Positions 1-9,693 of a stretch of DNA of 64,000 nt are shown here, piece after piece. Under the pieces are notes generated by a model. That model did no database searches. It had not been told where the DNA came from and worked only from the letters and a program-made list of their open reading frames with translations. Origin of the DNA: Plasmodiophora brassicae (lineage: Eukaryota > Endomyxa: Phytomyxea > Phytomyxea > Plasmodiophorida); the NCBI GenBank assembly GCA_036867785.1, contig CP145426.1, positions 124,001 through 188,000 of the forward strand. The letters run 5' to 3'. The position numbers were made by a program, and so were the translations under genes. Position 1 is the first letter of the stretch; each line of letters starts with the position of its first letter.

Positions 1-2
1 TG

Positions 3-797
3 ACCAACTCGTTTCCTCGTCGTTCTGAAGCCTTCCTGTTCATGGTGGAGAACTGTCCCATCGTCGCCGGGCTTCGTCGGTATATCGAAACCGACGAATT
101 CACACCTCAGGAACGGATTCAACAACAGAAGCGTATCATCGACCGGATTCCACGTGCCGTCGCATACGGGGACCGGGACAGTGACGTCGGCATTGTGAAC
201 ACCTGGACATGGAGTGACATGTACGACAACATTTTGCAATGGGCGTCGTCGCAAGGAAACGTGCGCCTTGTCGAACTTCTGGCGGACATTCCCGGGATCG
301 ACGCCAACATCGCCAGTCAACTTCACCATCAAACAACGGCTTTGCACTGGGCGGCATTCTACGGACACTATGCTGTCGTCCAGGCACTGCTGACAATCCC
401 CGGGATCAATGTCAACGCGATCTCCACCTCCAAGTCGCAGACACCTCTGCACCTGGCCGCGTTTTGGGGACATGCCAACGTTGTGGACGTGCTGCTGGGC
501 GACAGCAACCGGATCGAGGTCAATGTCCAGGATTACAAAGGGAGGACTGCTCTGATGCTGGCCGCGTCCTATGGGCACCTTGGGGTGGTCCAATCGCTGC
601 TGAGCAGCTGGATACCAATCCAGCCCAATGTGGTTGACATTCACCAGAAGACGGCGTTCGATTTGGCCAAAGGACGCTATCCGGAAATTGTGTCGCTGTT
701 GGAAGACTTCGGCTGCTTGGAGGGCTCTGCAATATGCCGGGGTGGTGCGTCGAAGAAATTGCGCGCCGGCTTCAAGCACCTGTGGAAGAAGATCTGA
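3..797 (+). CDS. Skp1-like/ankyrin repeat protein, 5' partial (family copy 1)
   Basis: The frame is open back to the first bases of the window, so the ATG at 42 is probably internal. The residues around it (AFLFMVENCP...LRR) align with AFWFAVHNCP...LRR, which in the complete paralogues at 5.9-10.8 kb lies in the middle of the protein, after the Skp1-like part. What remains is the linker and about four ankyrin repeats (for example TALHWAAFYGHYAVVQALL and TPLHLAAFWGHANVVDVLL), each ending in the family signature PGI-VNA. The basic tail ends in KKLRAGFKHLWKKI. Ankyrin repeats bind proteins; the partner is unknown. The N-terminal signal peptide and Skp1-like domain, if present, lie outside the window. 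Confidence 0.85.
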   Translation, partial: TNSFPRRSEAFLFMVENCPIVAGLRRYIETDEFTPQERIQQQKRIIDRIPRAVAYGDRDSDVGIVNTWTWSDMYDNILQWASSQGNVRLVELLADIPGIDANIASQLHHQTTALHWAAFYGHYAVVQALLTIPGINVNAISTSKSQTPLHLAAFWGHANVVDVLLGDSNRIEVNVQDYKGRTALMLAASYGHLGVVQSLLSSWIPIQPNVVDIHQKTAFDLAKGRYPEIVSLLEDFGCLEGSAICRGGASKKLRAGFKHLWKKI

Positions 798-1194
798 TCC
801 TGGTCGGCACAGGAAACCCAGCGTCGAAATAAACATTCGTGCTGATGTATTCGTCAATGATATCGAGCCGATGGAACGATATATCCGCAACCGACAACAG
901 CTTTGCCGCTCGGCGGTCCTGAGTGGTACCGGTAGCGGCGTCCTCGTCACTGGTCGTTACGTACGGCGTTGCCGTTGTTGCCGTTCTCGGCGCTGTTCTC
1001 GACCGGACTCGTGCCCCGTCTGCAGGACCGGACCGGCCACCGCGGTACTGAATCGGGTGTGCTCAGCGGCGTCGGTAGCGTTCGACGCGGCTGAACCTTC
1101 TCGTACGTAATCAGGAGTCACCACCGCGACCCGGGCGTCGTCGTCGTCGCTTGCAGCGCCCTCCGCGGACTGCGGGAACGGCTGACGTTCGGCG
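798..1194. other. Intergenic, no gene seen
   Basis: Between two plus-strand genes. The overlapping open frames have poor codon character and no recognisable domain. It presumably holds the 3' end of the ankyrin gene and the promoter of the SMYD-like gene. Confidence 0.5.
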
Positions 1195-2295
1195 ATGACG
1201 TTCTCGGTGCAGCAGGATGACGCGCACGGCCGCTATCTGGTGGCGTCCCAGACGATGGCGCCCGGGGATGTCGTCTGTGAGGCAGTGCCGCTGGCGCGTA
1301 CGCTGCAATGCGATGCGCTGACGGCGCGATGCATGGAGTGCTGGCGAGGCGCGCGCCTGCAACGGTGCTCGGTGTGCAAATGGGCGCGTTTCTGCAGCCG
1401 GTCCTGCCTGAAACGCGCATGGCCATACCATCGTCGCGAGTGCGCCGCGATTCAATCCGCGTGCGTGCAACATGGTGCTACGCCCAATTCGTTCCTCGTG
1501 CTTCTGTTCCGTGTGATCTCTCAAGGGAACGCTGCGCACCTCGACACGCTCTCTGACAACTGGGACCTGGTTCCCACGTCGCGCCGCTCAGAGTACGTCG
1601 TGCTCGCTGTGCTCCTACTGTCAATGCTTCGCGACTGCGCCATGGCCCATGATTTTACGATCGACGCACTATGCAGAGCTTTCGCGCGTCTTCACGTTAA
1701 CGTTTTCACTATCTGTACCGGGGAACTTGAGCCAGTCGGCCCGGCTGTCTACCCAGCTCCCTTGCACCTTATCAATCATTCTTGCAGTCCTAATTCCGTC
1801 GTTTCGTTCGACCTGCTAACTGGGAAGGCCACTTGCCGAGCCGTTGTCGACGTACAACCTGGGGATCCGATCACCATTTCATACATTGACGTTGTTGAGC
1901 ACAATGCGCGGCGCAGGAACATCTTGCTGGCCCAGTACTACTTTTTATGCGATTGCAAGACGTGTGTTTATGAAGATGCTGAACGGGAACGTGCCGTGGC
2001 GCTGTATCAACAGTGCCATTACCGATATTTGACGTGTCTGTCGAAGGAGGATATTGTCGGCGCCGAGCAAGCCTTAAGCGAATGCGAAGATGCCTCGGAG
2101 GTGCTCTTGGCCGCCAGTCCAGCGCACTACGGTTTGTTCTTGATGAAGCTCGGCAAGATGCGGTCATATCTAGAACGAAGTGGGGCGTCTTCCTGTTTGC
2201 AACGCGCCTGCCGTCTGCTGGCGGTCGCGTTTGGCGATCACCATGAGTCTACCAGAGAAGCTTTCCGCCTATTGGAAAATGCTAGAGATCAGTGA
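1195..2295 (+). CDS. SMYD-like SET/MYND protein lysine methyltransferase
   Basis: Single-exon protein of 366 residues. The split-SET layout of the SMYD family is visible. An early SET segment (GRYLVASQTMAPGDVVCEA) is followed by a MYND zinc finger at about residues 46-87 (C-x2-C, CSVCKWARFCSRSC, H-x3-C). The SET core follows, with the S-adenosylmethionine-site motif INHSCSPN near 195 and GDPITISYID near 225, then a post-SET cysteine cluster CDCKTC near 252. Members of this family transfer methyl groups from S-adenosylmethionine to lysines of histones or cytosolic proteins; the substrate cannot be told. The helical C-terminal region is shorter than in animal SMYDs. The start is the first ATG before the SET segment. 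Confidence 0.88.
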   Translation: MTFSVQQDDAHGRYLVASQTMAPGDVVCEAVPLARTLQCDALTARCMECWRGARLQRCSVCKWARFCSRSCLKRAWPYHRRECAAIQSACVQHGATPNSFLVLLFRVISQGNAAHLDTLSDNWDLVPTSRRSEYVVLAVLLLSMLRDCAMAHDFTIDALCRAFARLHVNVFTICTGELEPVGPAVYPAPLHLINHSCSPNSVVSFDLLTGKATCRAVVDVQPGDPITISYIDVVEHNARRRNILLAQYYFLCDCKTCVYEDAERERAVALYQQCHYRYLTCLSKEDIVGAEQALSECEDASEVLLAASPAHYGLFLMKLGKMRSYLERSGASSCLQRACRLLAVAFGDHHESTREAFRLLENARDQ

Positions 2296-3028
2296 CAGGT
2301 TTGACCATAATTAAACCATATAAGGCTGGCTCGAACGTTTGAACCCCCTGGGAGCTGTGGGTTAGCGGAATACGTACAAGCTTGCGTTTGCCACAGCTGG
2401 ATGACGTTACAGCGATCACAGTAGTGCAACAGTGGTTGGCTACGAAGAGGTGCGCGGGCCGGCGCAGAATATGAGGGAGCTCGATAGGACGACGACGACT
2501 TGATGTTCAGTGACGACATGGTCAATGTCTACCCGGCCACATTGCTCACCTGTCGTATCCGCTGGATGGCGACAGCGCTCTATGTTGCACGTACGTATAC
2601 ACGACAGTGTCCCGGAAGCACGGGTTGCCACATTCTAATCTGGCTCGAGATCACGGAACCGGCGACGTTGCTCTAACCGATTCGTTGGGTGCATGGAAAT
2701 CCCTGACCCGGACCGCGAGCCACTTCTGTATGCTTGACTTTGACACCTGCATGGAGGACGGCGCGCGCCTGTCATACGATCGAAGCGCTATCTGGGCAAA
2801 GTGTCGTGCCACGCCCTCTTGCACCTGATCGACCGTACCGTGTGCCGCGCGCTTTGCACCTCCCGCTCGCCGTGCATTCCTTTGCCTGGAAGAAATTGTT
2901 CACTTAGCAGGTTTCACCATTGTGTCGTTGGCGGAAACATGCCGAATCCGGAATCCCCAAACGAGGCTTCAGACATAACAGGAATATATTGTAAGAAATG
3001 TTTGTGAAACTCGTGAGAGCAACAAGTT
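2296..3028. other. Intergenic, no gene seen
   Basis: About 730 bases between the SMYD-like gene and the tRNA. Only short overlapping frames without domain or codon support. A lower-GC stretch at about 2960-3010 precedes the tRNA. Confidence 0.5.
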
Positions 3029-3099
3029 GCGCCTGTGGTTGAACGGTACAATGGGCGATTCCCAATCGCTTGGCCCGGGTTCGACTCCCGGCAGGCGCA
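3029..3099 (+). tRNA. tRNA-Gly (anticodon CCC)
   Basis: A 71-nt cloverleaf can be folded by eye. The 7-bp acceptor stem pairs 3029-3035 with 3092-3098, with discriminator A at 3099. The D arm starts GGTTGAACGGTA. The anticodon stem GGCGA/TCGCT carries loop TTCCCAA (anticodon CCC at 3061-3063). The T arm CCGGGTTCGACTCCCGG contains the B box GGTTCGACTCC. The A-box region TGGTTGAACGG is also present. No intron and no encoded CCA. It decodes GGG. Confidence 0.95.
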
Positions 3100-3100
3100 A

Positions 3101-3108
3101 TTCTTTTT
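3101..3108 (+). terminator. RNA polymerase III T-run
   Basis: TTCTTTTT directly follows the tRNA-Gly gene; five consecutive T on the coding strand is a standard Pol III stop. Confidence 0.8.
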
Positions 3109-3341
3109 GTTCTGTACCTTGCCAGTTGGAGACACAATTTTTCCTGGGGGTGCTTGTTGTTCAGGAGGCGCCCGTGGGCTTCGCACGGCAACGATGGGGT
3201 ACGTATAAGTTATAAGGTCTATTTGGCAGAGCTACCGGTACATGTGCTCTGGAGAGCAGCGTTAGATTTGCACTCGCAGTGCAGTGTCGAAAGAATATAA
3301 TGGTGCCATTAGGCACAGCAGTCGAGAGCGCTTCAAACACG

Positions 3342-3452
3342 CGGGGATTGTAGTCGATGCCACGAGCATTCAGCAGCACCTTGGCAACTTCAACTTGTTC
3401 GTTGCTGGCGGCATACGCTTATTGTCTGTACGCGTTGACTTCAATCCTGGTG
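3342..3452 (-). pseudogene. Ankyrin-repeat remnant
   Basis: The minus strand reads RIEVNAYRQ, a stop (TAA at 3419-3421), then AYAASNEQVEVAKVLLNARGI. This is one degenerate repeat of the same VNA ankyrin family found elsewhere in the window, interrupted by an in-frame stop and flanked by no usable frame. It is a relic, probably of a lost family member. Confidence 0.6.
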
Positions 3453-3525
3453 ATGTTCCCTCGCAAATCCACCTCGGCTTCTTTTCATCAGCGTGCAGTA
3501 CTAGTACGTTATAGCAACCGATCAT

Positions 3526-5480
3526 TTAGTAAATGGGTTCGATATAGAAGGCGGCGTCGATGTTGTTTTCCATTTGGGTCTCAATATTCCTGAAAGTCAG
3601 TCTGTGGTTGGTCCGCATCGACGTGTGCGCCCTGCAGAGCAGAGCAGTGATAACGACGACGACGGCGCATATTGCAGCAGCACCTGAGACCAGGAACAGC
3701 GGTCGCGTATTCGCATACTCCATCAACTGGTCGGTCAACGACGCTGCATGGTCCCTGATTGCACCCGCATGACTCGCAGAGGTAGTAACAGCAGGCCTTT
3801 GTGCAGGGGACGCCTGAGAGGCATGTGTAGACCGGACCGCCAACTAGGCCACGAGAGCAGCTGCTCTCGTGGCCTAGTTGGCGGTCTGGTCTACACATGT
3901 CTGGTCAACGGGCGCCGTCTGGAGCCTGCAGCGCTGGAAGAAATTCCTCGAGTAACAGGCCGTTGTCGTGCCAATGATGAAGGTGTTCGACGCACAGATG
4001 CTCGGCGACGACTAGACGTTTTCATTTTCGCTGACTGGACGGCCTTGGACGGAGGTCGGCCAACGCTAGGCGTTGCTATCGGTGTGGACGAAGTTCCAGG
4101 TCGACGGTGTGTGGATACCGTTCTTGCTCCTGCTTGGCTGGCCTTAGACGAAGCACGGCGATTGACAGGCGATCTTTGAGCCGTCGACCAACGCGAGTAT
4201 GGGAGATGCGGAGATTTCGCAGAGGGCTGGGACGATGCAGGCGTGGGAATTGATGTTGCTCGAAGGGTCCTCAACAATGGAACACTACTGGACACCGGGG
4301 CGGGACGCTTCGAGGATATCGTCCTGGCAATCTGGTAGAATGCATCCCAAATGACCTGCGTCCTGTAGATCAACGTTGAATCGTTGAGGCGCGACCATTT
4401 CGCTGCGATCACAGCAGGTGTCTCTTGCGTAACGTTGACTTCAGCGTAAATTCCCCATTGACCAGCGTTCACTGTCTTGTAGGTCCAGGACGTGAAATGC
4501 CAGCCGCGCTGGCGGTACTGTTGTGTGAGCCAGTTCCAAGAGTCGGCGCCGTTCGTCTGGAATTCACCAACGTACAGCGGAGAGTTGTAGGTCTGCGGGA
4601 CCTTCGCGTAGGTCGAAAGGTCCTTCTGGAACGCGATCTGGTTCGCTGTGAAATTCGCCGACTGCATTGTGTACTGGTGCGGCCCATAAACGACGCTACG
4701 ATTCGTCCATCCGTTCTGGGTCGGCGAACTCGACATGACAGACTCGACGATGGCGATCCGAGTTGCATCCTGCTTCCATATTGCATCGCATAACATCTTC
4801 TGCAAGAAGTTGCCAGTCGAAGGATGCGGTTCGTTGATCGTGTCGAAGGCCGCCACGATGCCATTGCCTTTGAAGTGAGCGGCCACCTCGGTCCAAATGT
4901 CGACGGCCCATTGTTGTGCGTCGGAAGCGGCCATCGTCGAGATATAGCTGTAACTCTGCTGCTGGGTTCGCCACACGTGGAAGCAGAGTATAACATAAAT
5001 TCCTCGGGCACCCGCTTCTCGAACGACCCAGTCCAGTCTGCTGAAGTCGATGTTGCCAGACGAATCGCGTAACCAGGTGCCGTTCGCGGTTTGCAACGTC
5101 CGCCAGCTGAAGGGGACCCGAATGACGTTAACGCCCAGCTGCGACAAGGTGTCGAGGTCAATCGTTGTGAACCAATGGTCTTGCCAGATCTTAACCAGCG
5201 CATTGCTCTGGTCGACTCCGAACCGCGCTTCCATCGTTTCCTGGACGAACCGGGTCGGGTTCGGCTCCGTCACATCGGTGATGCCACACATCCATCCTTC
5301 GAAAACCAGCCACCCGCCAATGTTCGTCCCAAACAGGAGAACGGGATTTCCGAAACGGTCCACGATTGTGTTTCCCGCTGTGGACAGCCTGCTTAAGACC
5401 GGGTCAAGGCTCTTGGACGGTGAAGCGTTCCCGATTGTTACGCAGAAAAGCATGGCGACACGAATTTGAAAACGCCCCAT
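3526..5480 (-). CDS. GH5 glucanase-like enzyme with Ser/Thr-rich stalk and C-terminal membrane anchor
   Basis: Two exons: 3897..5480 and 3526..3813, joined in phase 0 across an 83-nt intron; 623 residues. It has an N-terminal signal peptide (VAMLFCVTIGNAS), then a glycoside hydrolase family 5 barrel resembling fungal exo-beta-1,3-glucanases. Visible motifs are FGTNIGGWLVFEGW, RVPFSW, the acid/base Glu in DTINEPHP (about residue 215) and the nucleophile Glu in YVGEFQT (about 305). A long Ser/Thr/Pro/Arg-rich stalk follows. The second exon supplies one transmembrane helix (about 567-588, LFLVSGAAAICAVVVVITAL) and a short cytosolic tail. It is probably a cell-surface enzyme trimming beta-glucan of its own or a prey wall. 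The second exon is inferred from splice signals and consistent phase. Confidence 0.85.
3825..3896. repeat. 72-nt near-perfect palindrome forming most of the GH5 intron
   Basis: Arms 3825-3860 and 3861-3896 are reverse complements with a single mismatch and no loop. On the minus strand the palindrome starts exactly at the GT donor (3896) and leaves only 11 nt (ending CTCAG) before the acceptor. A degenerate relative is at 51118-51195. Confidence 0.9.
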
Positions 5481-5891
5481 TCGGGACCACCGAGAAAGCC
5501 AATTAGCACTCTGGGATTCGCCGACGCCACCTGATCATTGATTAGCAACGTGATATGTCGACCGCGATGTCGCGCGAATATCTCCGATATCTGACACAGA
5601 GTCGCTGCGCGCGGCTGATCAGTTTATATCTCACGCGTCAATTGTCAACAGCATGTACGTCGGCCCAGCAACCATCATTCGTTGTCGAATGCGTACGCCG
5701 ATCAGGGGCCCTACTCGTACCCGGCCCAACACCTGCCAGCGGGCCATTCGTTCGTGGCGCGGCACTGATCCGTATCAGCAGGCGCTTTTGGCGAAGATTA
5801 AGAGAAGGATCCAGGCGAGAGTGTATTGGAGCAGACGACGACGTCCGTTTCGCAAACATGGCGGCGACTCGCGACGACTGTTCGCACGACG
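5481..5891. other. Intergenic, no gene seen
   Basis: Region between the GH5 start and the end of ankyrin copy 2. It presumably contains the GH5 promoter. No coding frame with domain support. Confidence 0.45.
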
Positions 5892-7030
5892 TCAGAAGAG
5901 ACCGACGTCGAAGTTGTTGCTCGAAATCGGGGACAGGCAGCGGGCGACCCGCGCGAGAATACCCCAGCGGTACTCGTGGATCTGCCATTCGATATCCGAA
6001 TGACCGTTCCAGGAAGCGCGATCGGCGGCGGTCCATCCTACGTCGTCCGTCGCGCTCACGTCGACGCGCGGGTCATCCAGCAGCAACTTGACGATGGGGG
6101 CCAGTCCCAAACTGGCGGCCAGGTGGAGCGGCGTCCAGGACGTCGGGTGGGCACGCGGGTTGACGTCAACGCGCGGGTCATCCAGCAACACCCGGACGAC
6201 GTCAGTGTGATTGCAGGCGACGGCGTTGTGGAGCGCCGTCGCTCTGCGGTTCGTCGTGAACGCATTGACGTCGATCCCGGGGACGTTCAGCAGCAATTCG
6301 ACGGCGACCTCGTCGCCGCAGCGTGCCGACTGCTGCAGAAGCTGGTCCAAGTGGCGCCGTTCCACAACGGCGACGTTAGCACCGCGGACGACCAGGTCGG
6401 GGATGTCGCCGACGAGCGCGGCTTGTGCTGTGGACATGGCGATACGGCGGAGGCGGTCCAGGGCCGGGCAGTTGTGTACGGCGAACCAGAACGCGTTCTG
6501 GTGCAGATGATCGCGCAGCGCAGCGACGTCCGCCCAGGTGCGCCTGGTCCACATGATGGCCCTGGCGAGCGACTCCATGCCGACGTAGTGGGCGCAGGTC
6601 AGCAGATCAGCGCTCTCCTGCGCCATCGCCGTGTTCAGCACGGGCACCGTCGTCGCGCCCAGCATGGCCTGGATCCACTGGGACCCCCGTGCCGTCTGTG
6701 ATACCCCGTTATTATTGGCAACGTGGAGCGATGCGGAGCGCTGGGTCGCCCAGATCCCAATCATGACTATGGCCATACCTGATCATTTGCCGCCGTTTGT
6801 TTCATGAACTCGACCAGTACCTTGAGATGAGTGCTCGGGATGGCCGGTAGTGGTATGGGCCCCCCGTCGGCAGTATCGGTAAGCACGTGCCTCAGCAGCG
6901 TACAGTGGTCGATGACCCGGTCGTTGTCAACGGCGTAATCAACGCCGTCGCTGGATCGCAGGGTGGCGGCCTCAGTGATGGCGCTCGTATGGAGCAGGGC
7001 GGCGACGACGATGATGACGGCCGGCAACAT
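5892..7030 (-). CDS. Secreted Skp1-like/ankyrin repeat protein (family copy 2)
   Basis: Exons 6779..7030 and 5892..6695 (83-nt intron, phase 0), 351 residues. The N-terminus MLPAVIIVVAALLHTSAITEA is a typical signal peptide. It leads into an Skp1/POZ-like stretch (LRSSDGVDYAVD, then PIPLPAIPSTHLKVLVEFM). The intron falls just after this. The second exon continues with helices resembling the Skp1 tail (LTCAHYVGMESLARAIM, TWADVAALRDHL) and then about four ankyrin repeats (VDLLL-type helices, PGIDVNA). The start was chosen because the same ATG and upstream block recur in copies 3 and 4. Skp1 proteins bridge cullin and F-box proteins inside the cell; a secreted version has no known role. Function is inferred from domains only. 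Confidence 0.82.
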
Positions 7031-7150
7031 GGCACCGCGCGTGTTGACGGTCTGCTGCGCGCGATATGGGGGAACGACGTTCCAGACAAGCTCGGCGAGG
7101 TCCTGGCGCCAGTGCAGCGTACGCAGATTCTGACCCACCGCCGGGTCATG
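7031..7150 (-). promoter_or_regulatory. Promoter of family copy 2
   Basis: Immediately upstream of the copy 2 start the minus strand carries AGAATCTGCG and GGAACGTCGTTC-CCCA. These match blocks at the same spacing in front of copies 3 and 4 (see 8684-9693). Confidence 0.55.
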
Positions 7151-7526
7151 GAATTGTCCGTGACGTCGGGGATGCTCCTGTTGCGGCCCAGGTTACCGGT
7201 CAGCCGGTTACGCTATGCCTCTCTGGTATGCCTTGAATTACATTGTGAAACGCCAATGCGAACGCCGACGATATGTCTCCTCATCATCGACTCGATCCGA
7301 CGTCCTCGTAGAAGCTGTGGGGCACACGGCCACACGGGAACCCAGATTGCCTAACAGCGCTGCCTGGAGGTTGGGAGCCGCCATCCCGAAACCGACGGCG
7401 CGTCCTCGTCGAGCGGCGGATGTCATAGCTGGCAGCAGATGATTCCAGATAAGGGCCTCGGAGAGTGTGTATTGGAACAGACGAACGCGCACACAGGAGC
7501 GGCCCGCGACGTCAGGTGGACCGACG

Positions 7527-8683
7527 TCAGGCGTTGACGAAATCGGCGTTGCCCCCGCAGCAGACGGAGAACAACCGGGCGGCGACCTTCGCGACTACAC
7601 CCCAGCGGTACTCGTAGATCAGCCACGTGATCTTCGGATGGCCGGTCCTGGAAGCGAGTTCGGCGGCGGTCCATCCATAGGCGTCCGTCGCGCCCGCGTC
7701 GACCCGCGGGTCGTCCAGCAGCAACCTGACGATCGTGGTCGCTCCCGTCGCGGCGGCAAGGTGGAGCGGCGTCCATAAGGTCGGGTGGACGCGCGCGTTA
7801 ATGTCGACGCCAGGGGCGGCCAGTAACACCCGGACGACTTCAGTGCGGTTGTAGGCGGCGCCCCAGTGGAGCGCCGTCGCATTGCGGTTGATGACGTTGC
7901 TCGTCGTGAACGCGTTGACGTCGACCCCGGGAACGTTCAGCAGCAGATCGACGGCGACCTCGTCTCCAGAGCGTGCCGACAGCTGCAGGAGCTTGTCCAG
8001 GTGGGGCCGCTCCACATCGGAGACGTTGGCACCGCGGACGAGCAGGTCGGGCATGTCGTCGACGAGCGCGGCCTGTGCCGTCGAGTTGGCGATACGGCGG
8101 AGGCGGTCCAGGGCCTGGCAGTTGTGCACGGCGAACCAGAACGCGTTCTGATGTAGATGGTCGCGCAGCGCAGCGACATCTGCCCAGGTGCGCCTGGGCC
8201 ACATGATGGCCCTGGCCAGCGACTCCATGCCGACGTAGTGGGCGCAGGTCAGCAGCTGGGCGCTCTCCTGCGCCAGCGCCGTTGTCGTCGCGTCCATCAC
8301 GGGTCCCGTCGACGTCGGGCTCAGCACGGCCTGGATCCACTGGGATGCCCGTGCCGTCTGTGACATTCCGTTATTCGCAAAGGGGGACGACGAACAGCGC
8401 TGGGTCGGGCAGATCGTGTGGCTATGTGGCATACCTCGTTCGCCGTCGTTTCGCTCATGAACCCGATCATTACCTTGAGGTGAGTGCTCGGTATGGGCGA
8501 TAGTGGTATGGCGCCGCCGTCGTCAACATCGGCTAGAACGTGCCTCAGCCCCAGGCAGTGGTCGGCGACACGCTCAGTGTCGACGGCGTAATCAACGCCG
8601 TCATTAGATCGCAGGGTAGCGGCGACAACTATGGCGCTCAGATGGAGCAGGACGGCGGCGACGACGATGACGGCGGGCAACAT
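7527..8683 (-). CDS. Secreted Skp1-like/ankyrin repeat protein (family copy 3)
   Basis: Exons 8435..8683 and 7527..8357 (77-nt intron, phase 0), 359 residues. Signal peptide MLPAVIVVAAVLLHLSAIVVAA, then the Skp1/POZ-like motifs LRSNDGVDYAVD and AIPLSPIPSTHLKVMIGFM. After the intron come the Skp1-tail-like helices (LTCAHYVGMESLARAIMWP) and about four ankyrin repeats (VPGVDVNA, WTPLHLAAATG). It is nearly the same length and sequence as copy 4, on the opposite strand 1 kb away, so the pair is a recent inverted duplication. Intron position, donor (GTATGCC) and acceptor (CACAG) are shared with copies 2 and 4. It is likely exported through the secretory pathway; target unknown. Confidence 0.85.
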
Positions 8684-9693
8684 GGCAATGCGCGCGTCGA
8701 CGACCTATTGCGGTTTGGGAGAATGACGTCCCTGGCGGCGCGCGGATTCTGCCCTGCCACCCGGAAGTCGGCAAAGTGGCCGTGACGTCGGTGAAGTCTG
8801 CGCGGCGCCCGGCCTGTCTCGCTTCCAGGGCGATACGCGAACAAGTTTGGAGCCGGCGACATGTGACAAGCAGATCGCGTGTGTTTAGAACGATATATAT
8901 CCAGCTCCGGTAGGAGAAGCATCTGCCACGCCCCCGATTCTCAGCCAGATCCGGCAGCCGATGACATGAGGTCCGCAAGTGTTCGTCTCCGAGGACGACT
9001 GCGATACGCGCTCATCGTGAAGCTCCAGTCCATAGTGGAAGACGCGTATCCAGCATCCCGCCCTGTTTCCGTTCCGTGTGGTGAATATGATTAGGATGTT
9101 GACGATGGTGCGATCGGTGAGCCGAACTGTGGACAAGTAGTAAACTAGCGTTAGCCGACAGGTTCCTCTTGTCCAGATGCTGAAGTTACATGACGAACTG
9201 TGGCATTACGGCACCCTTATGACGTCAGGTCATCATAGATTCTGGCATTTTCGCTATGACGCACCATGCTGTTGACGCCCAGTCCGGACAACGTAAGCGC
9301 TGGGCTCTCGTGCGCAACGTTGCGGAAAGACTGATCGTAACTTGCCAGTGTGCGTGCATGGACAGGGAGAGAGGATCGGAGATAATGACGGCGCCAGTTC
9401 CTGTCAATGTGCCTGGTGCACAGATAATGATTAACCACGCATTGACAGGTTACGATCGCCCGTTTATCCCCGATGGTCACGACAGCCCAGCTCACCCGTT
9501 ACCCGGACGGGAGGTCTGCCGCCCCGCAACGGACATCGGCACGGCCACGCCGGGCCGATGCGGACTTCACCGTCACGGGCATTGCGCTGACCCCGCGGTC
9601 TTGCAGAATCTGCGCGCGGCCAGCAGCAAGCGGCGCTCGGCGGGAACGTCATTCTCCCAAACCGCAACAGACTGTCGACGTGCGCACGGTGCC
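8684..9693. promoter_or_regulatory. Shared divergent promoter region of copies 3 and 4
   Basis: No gene seen. Three blocks occur in the same order before both starts: GACTTCACCG-CACGG; GCAGAATCYGCGCGC-GCCAG; and ACGTCATTCTCCCAAACCGC about 30-50 nt before the ATG. The last is also recognisable before copy 2. A CRE-like palindrome TGACGTCA lies at 9220-9227. The middle of the region has lower GC and no coding signal. Confidence 0.6.

Noticed and set aside
42-797. ATG at 42 as the true start of the first gene
   Set aside because: The frame is open upstream and the residues before and after the ATG align with the interior of the paralogues.
628-1110. 160-residue plus ORF after the first ankyrin gene
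   Set aside because: Overlaps the end of the real gene in another frame, Arg/Ser-rich, no domain or promoter.
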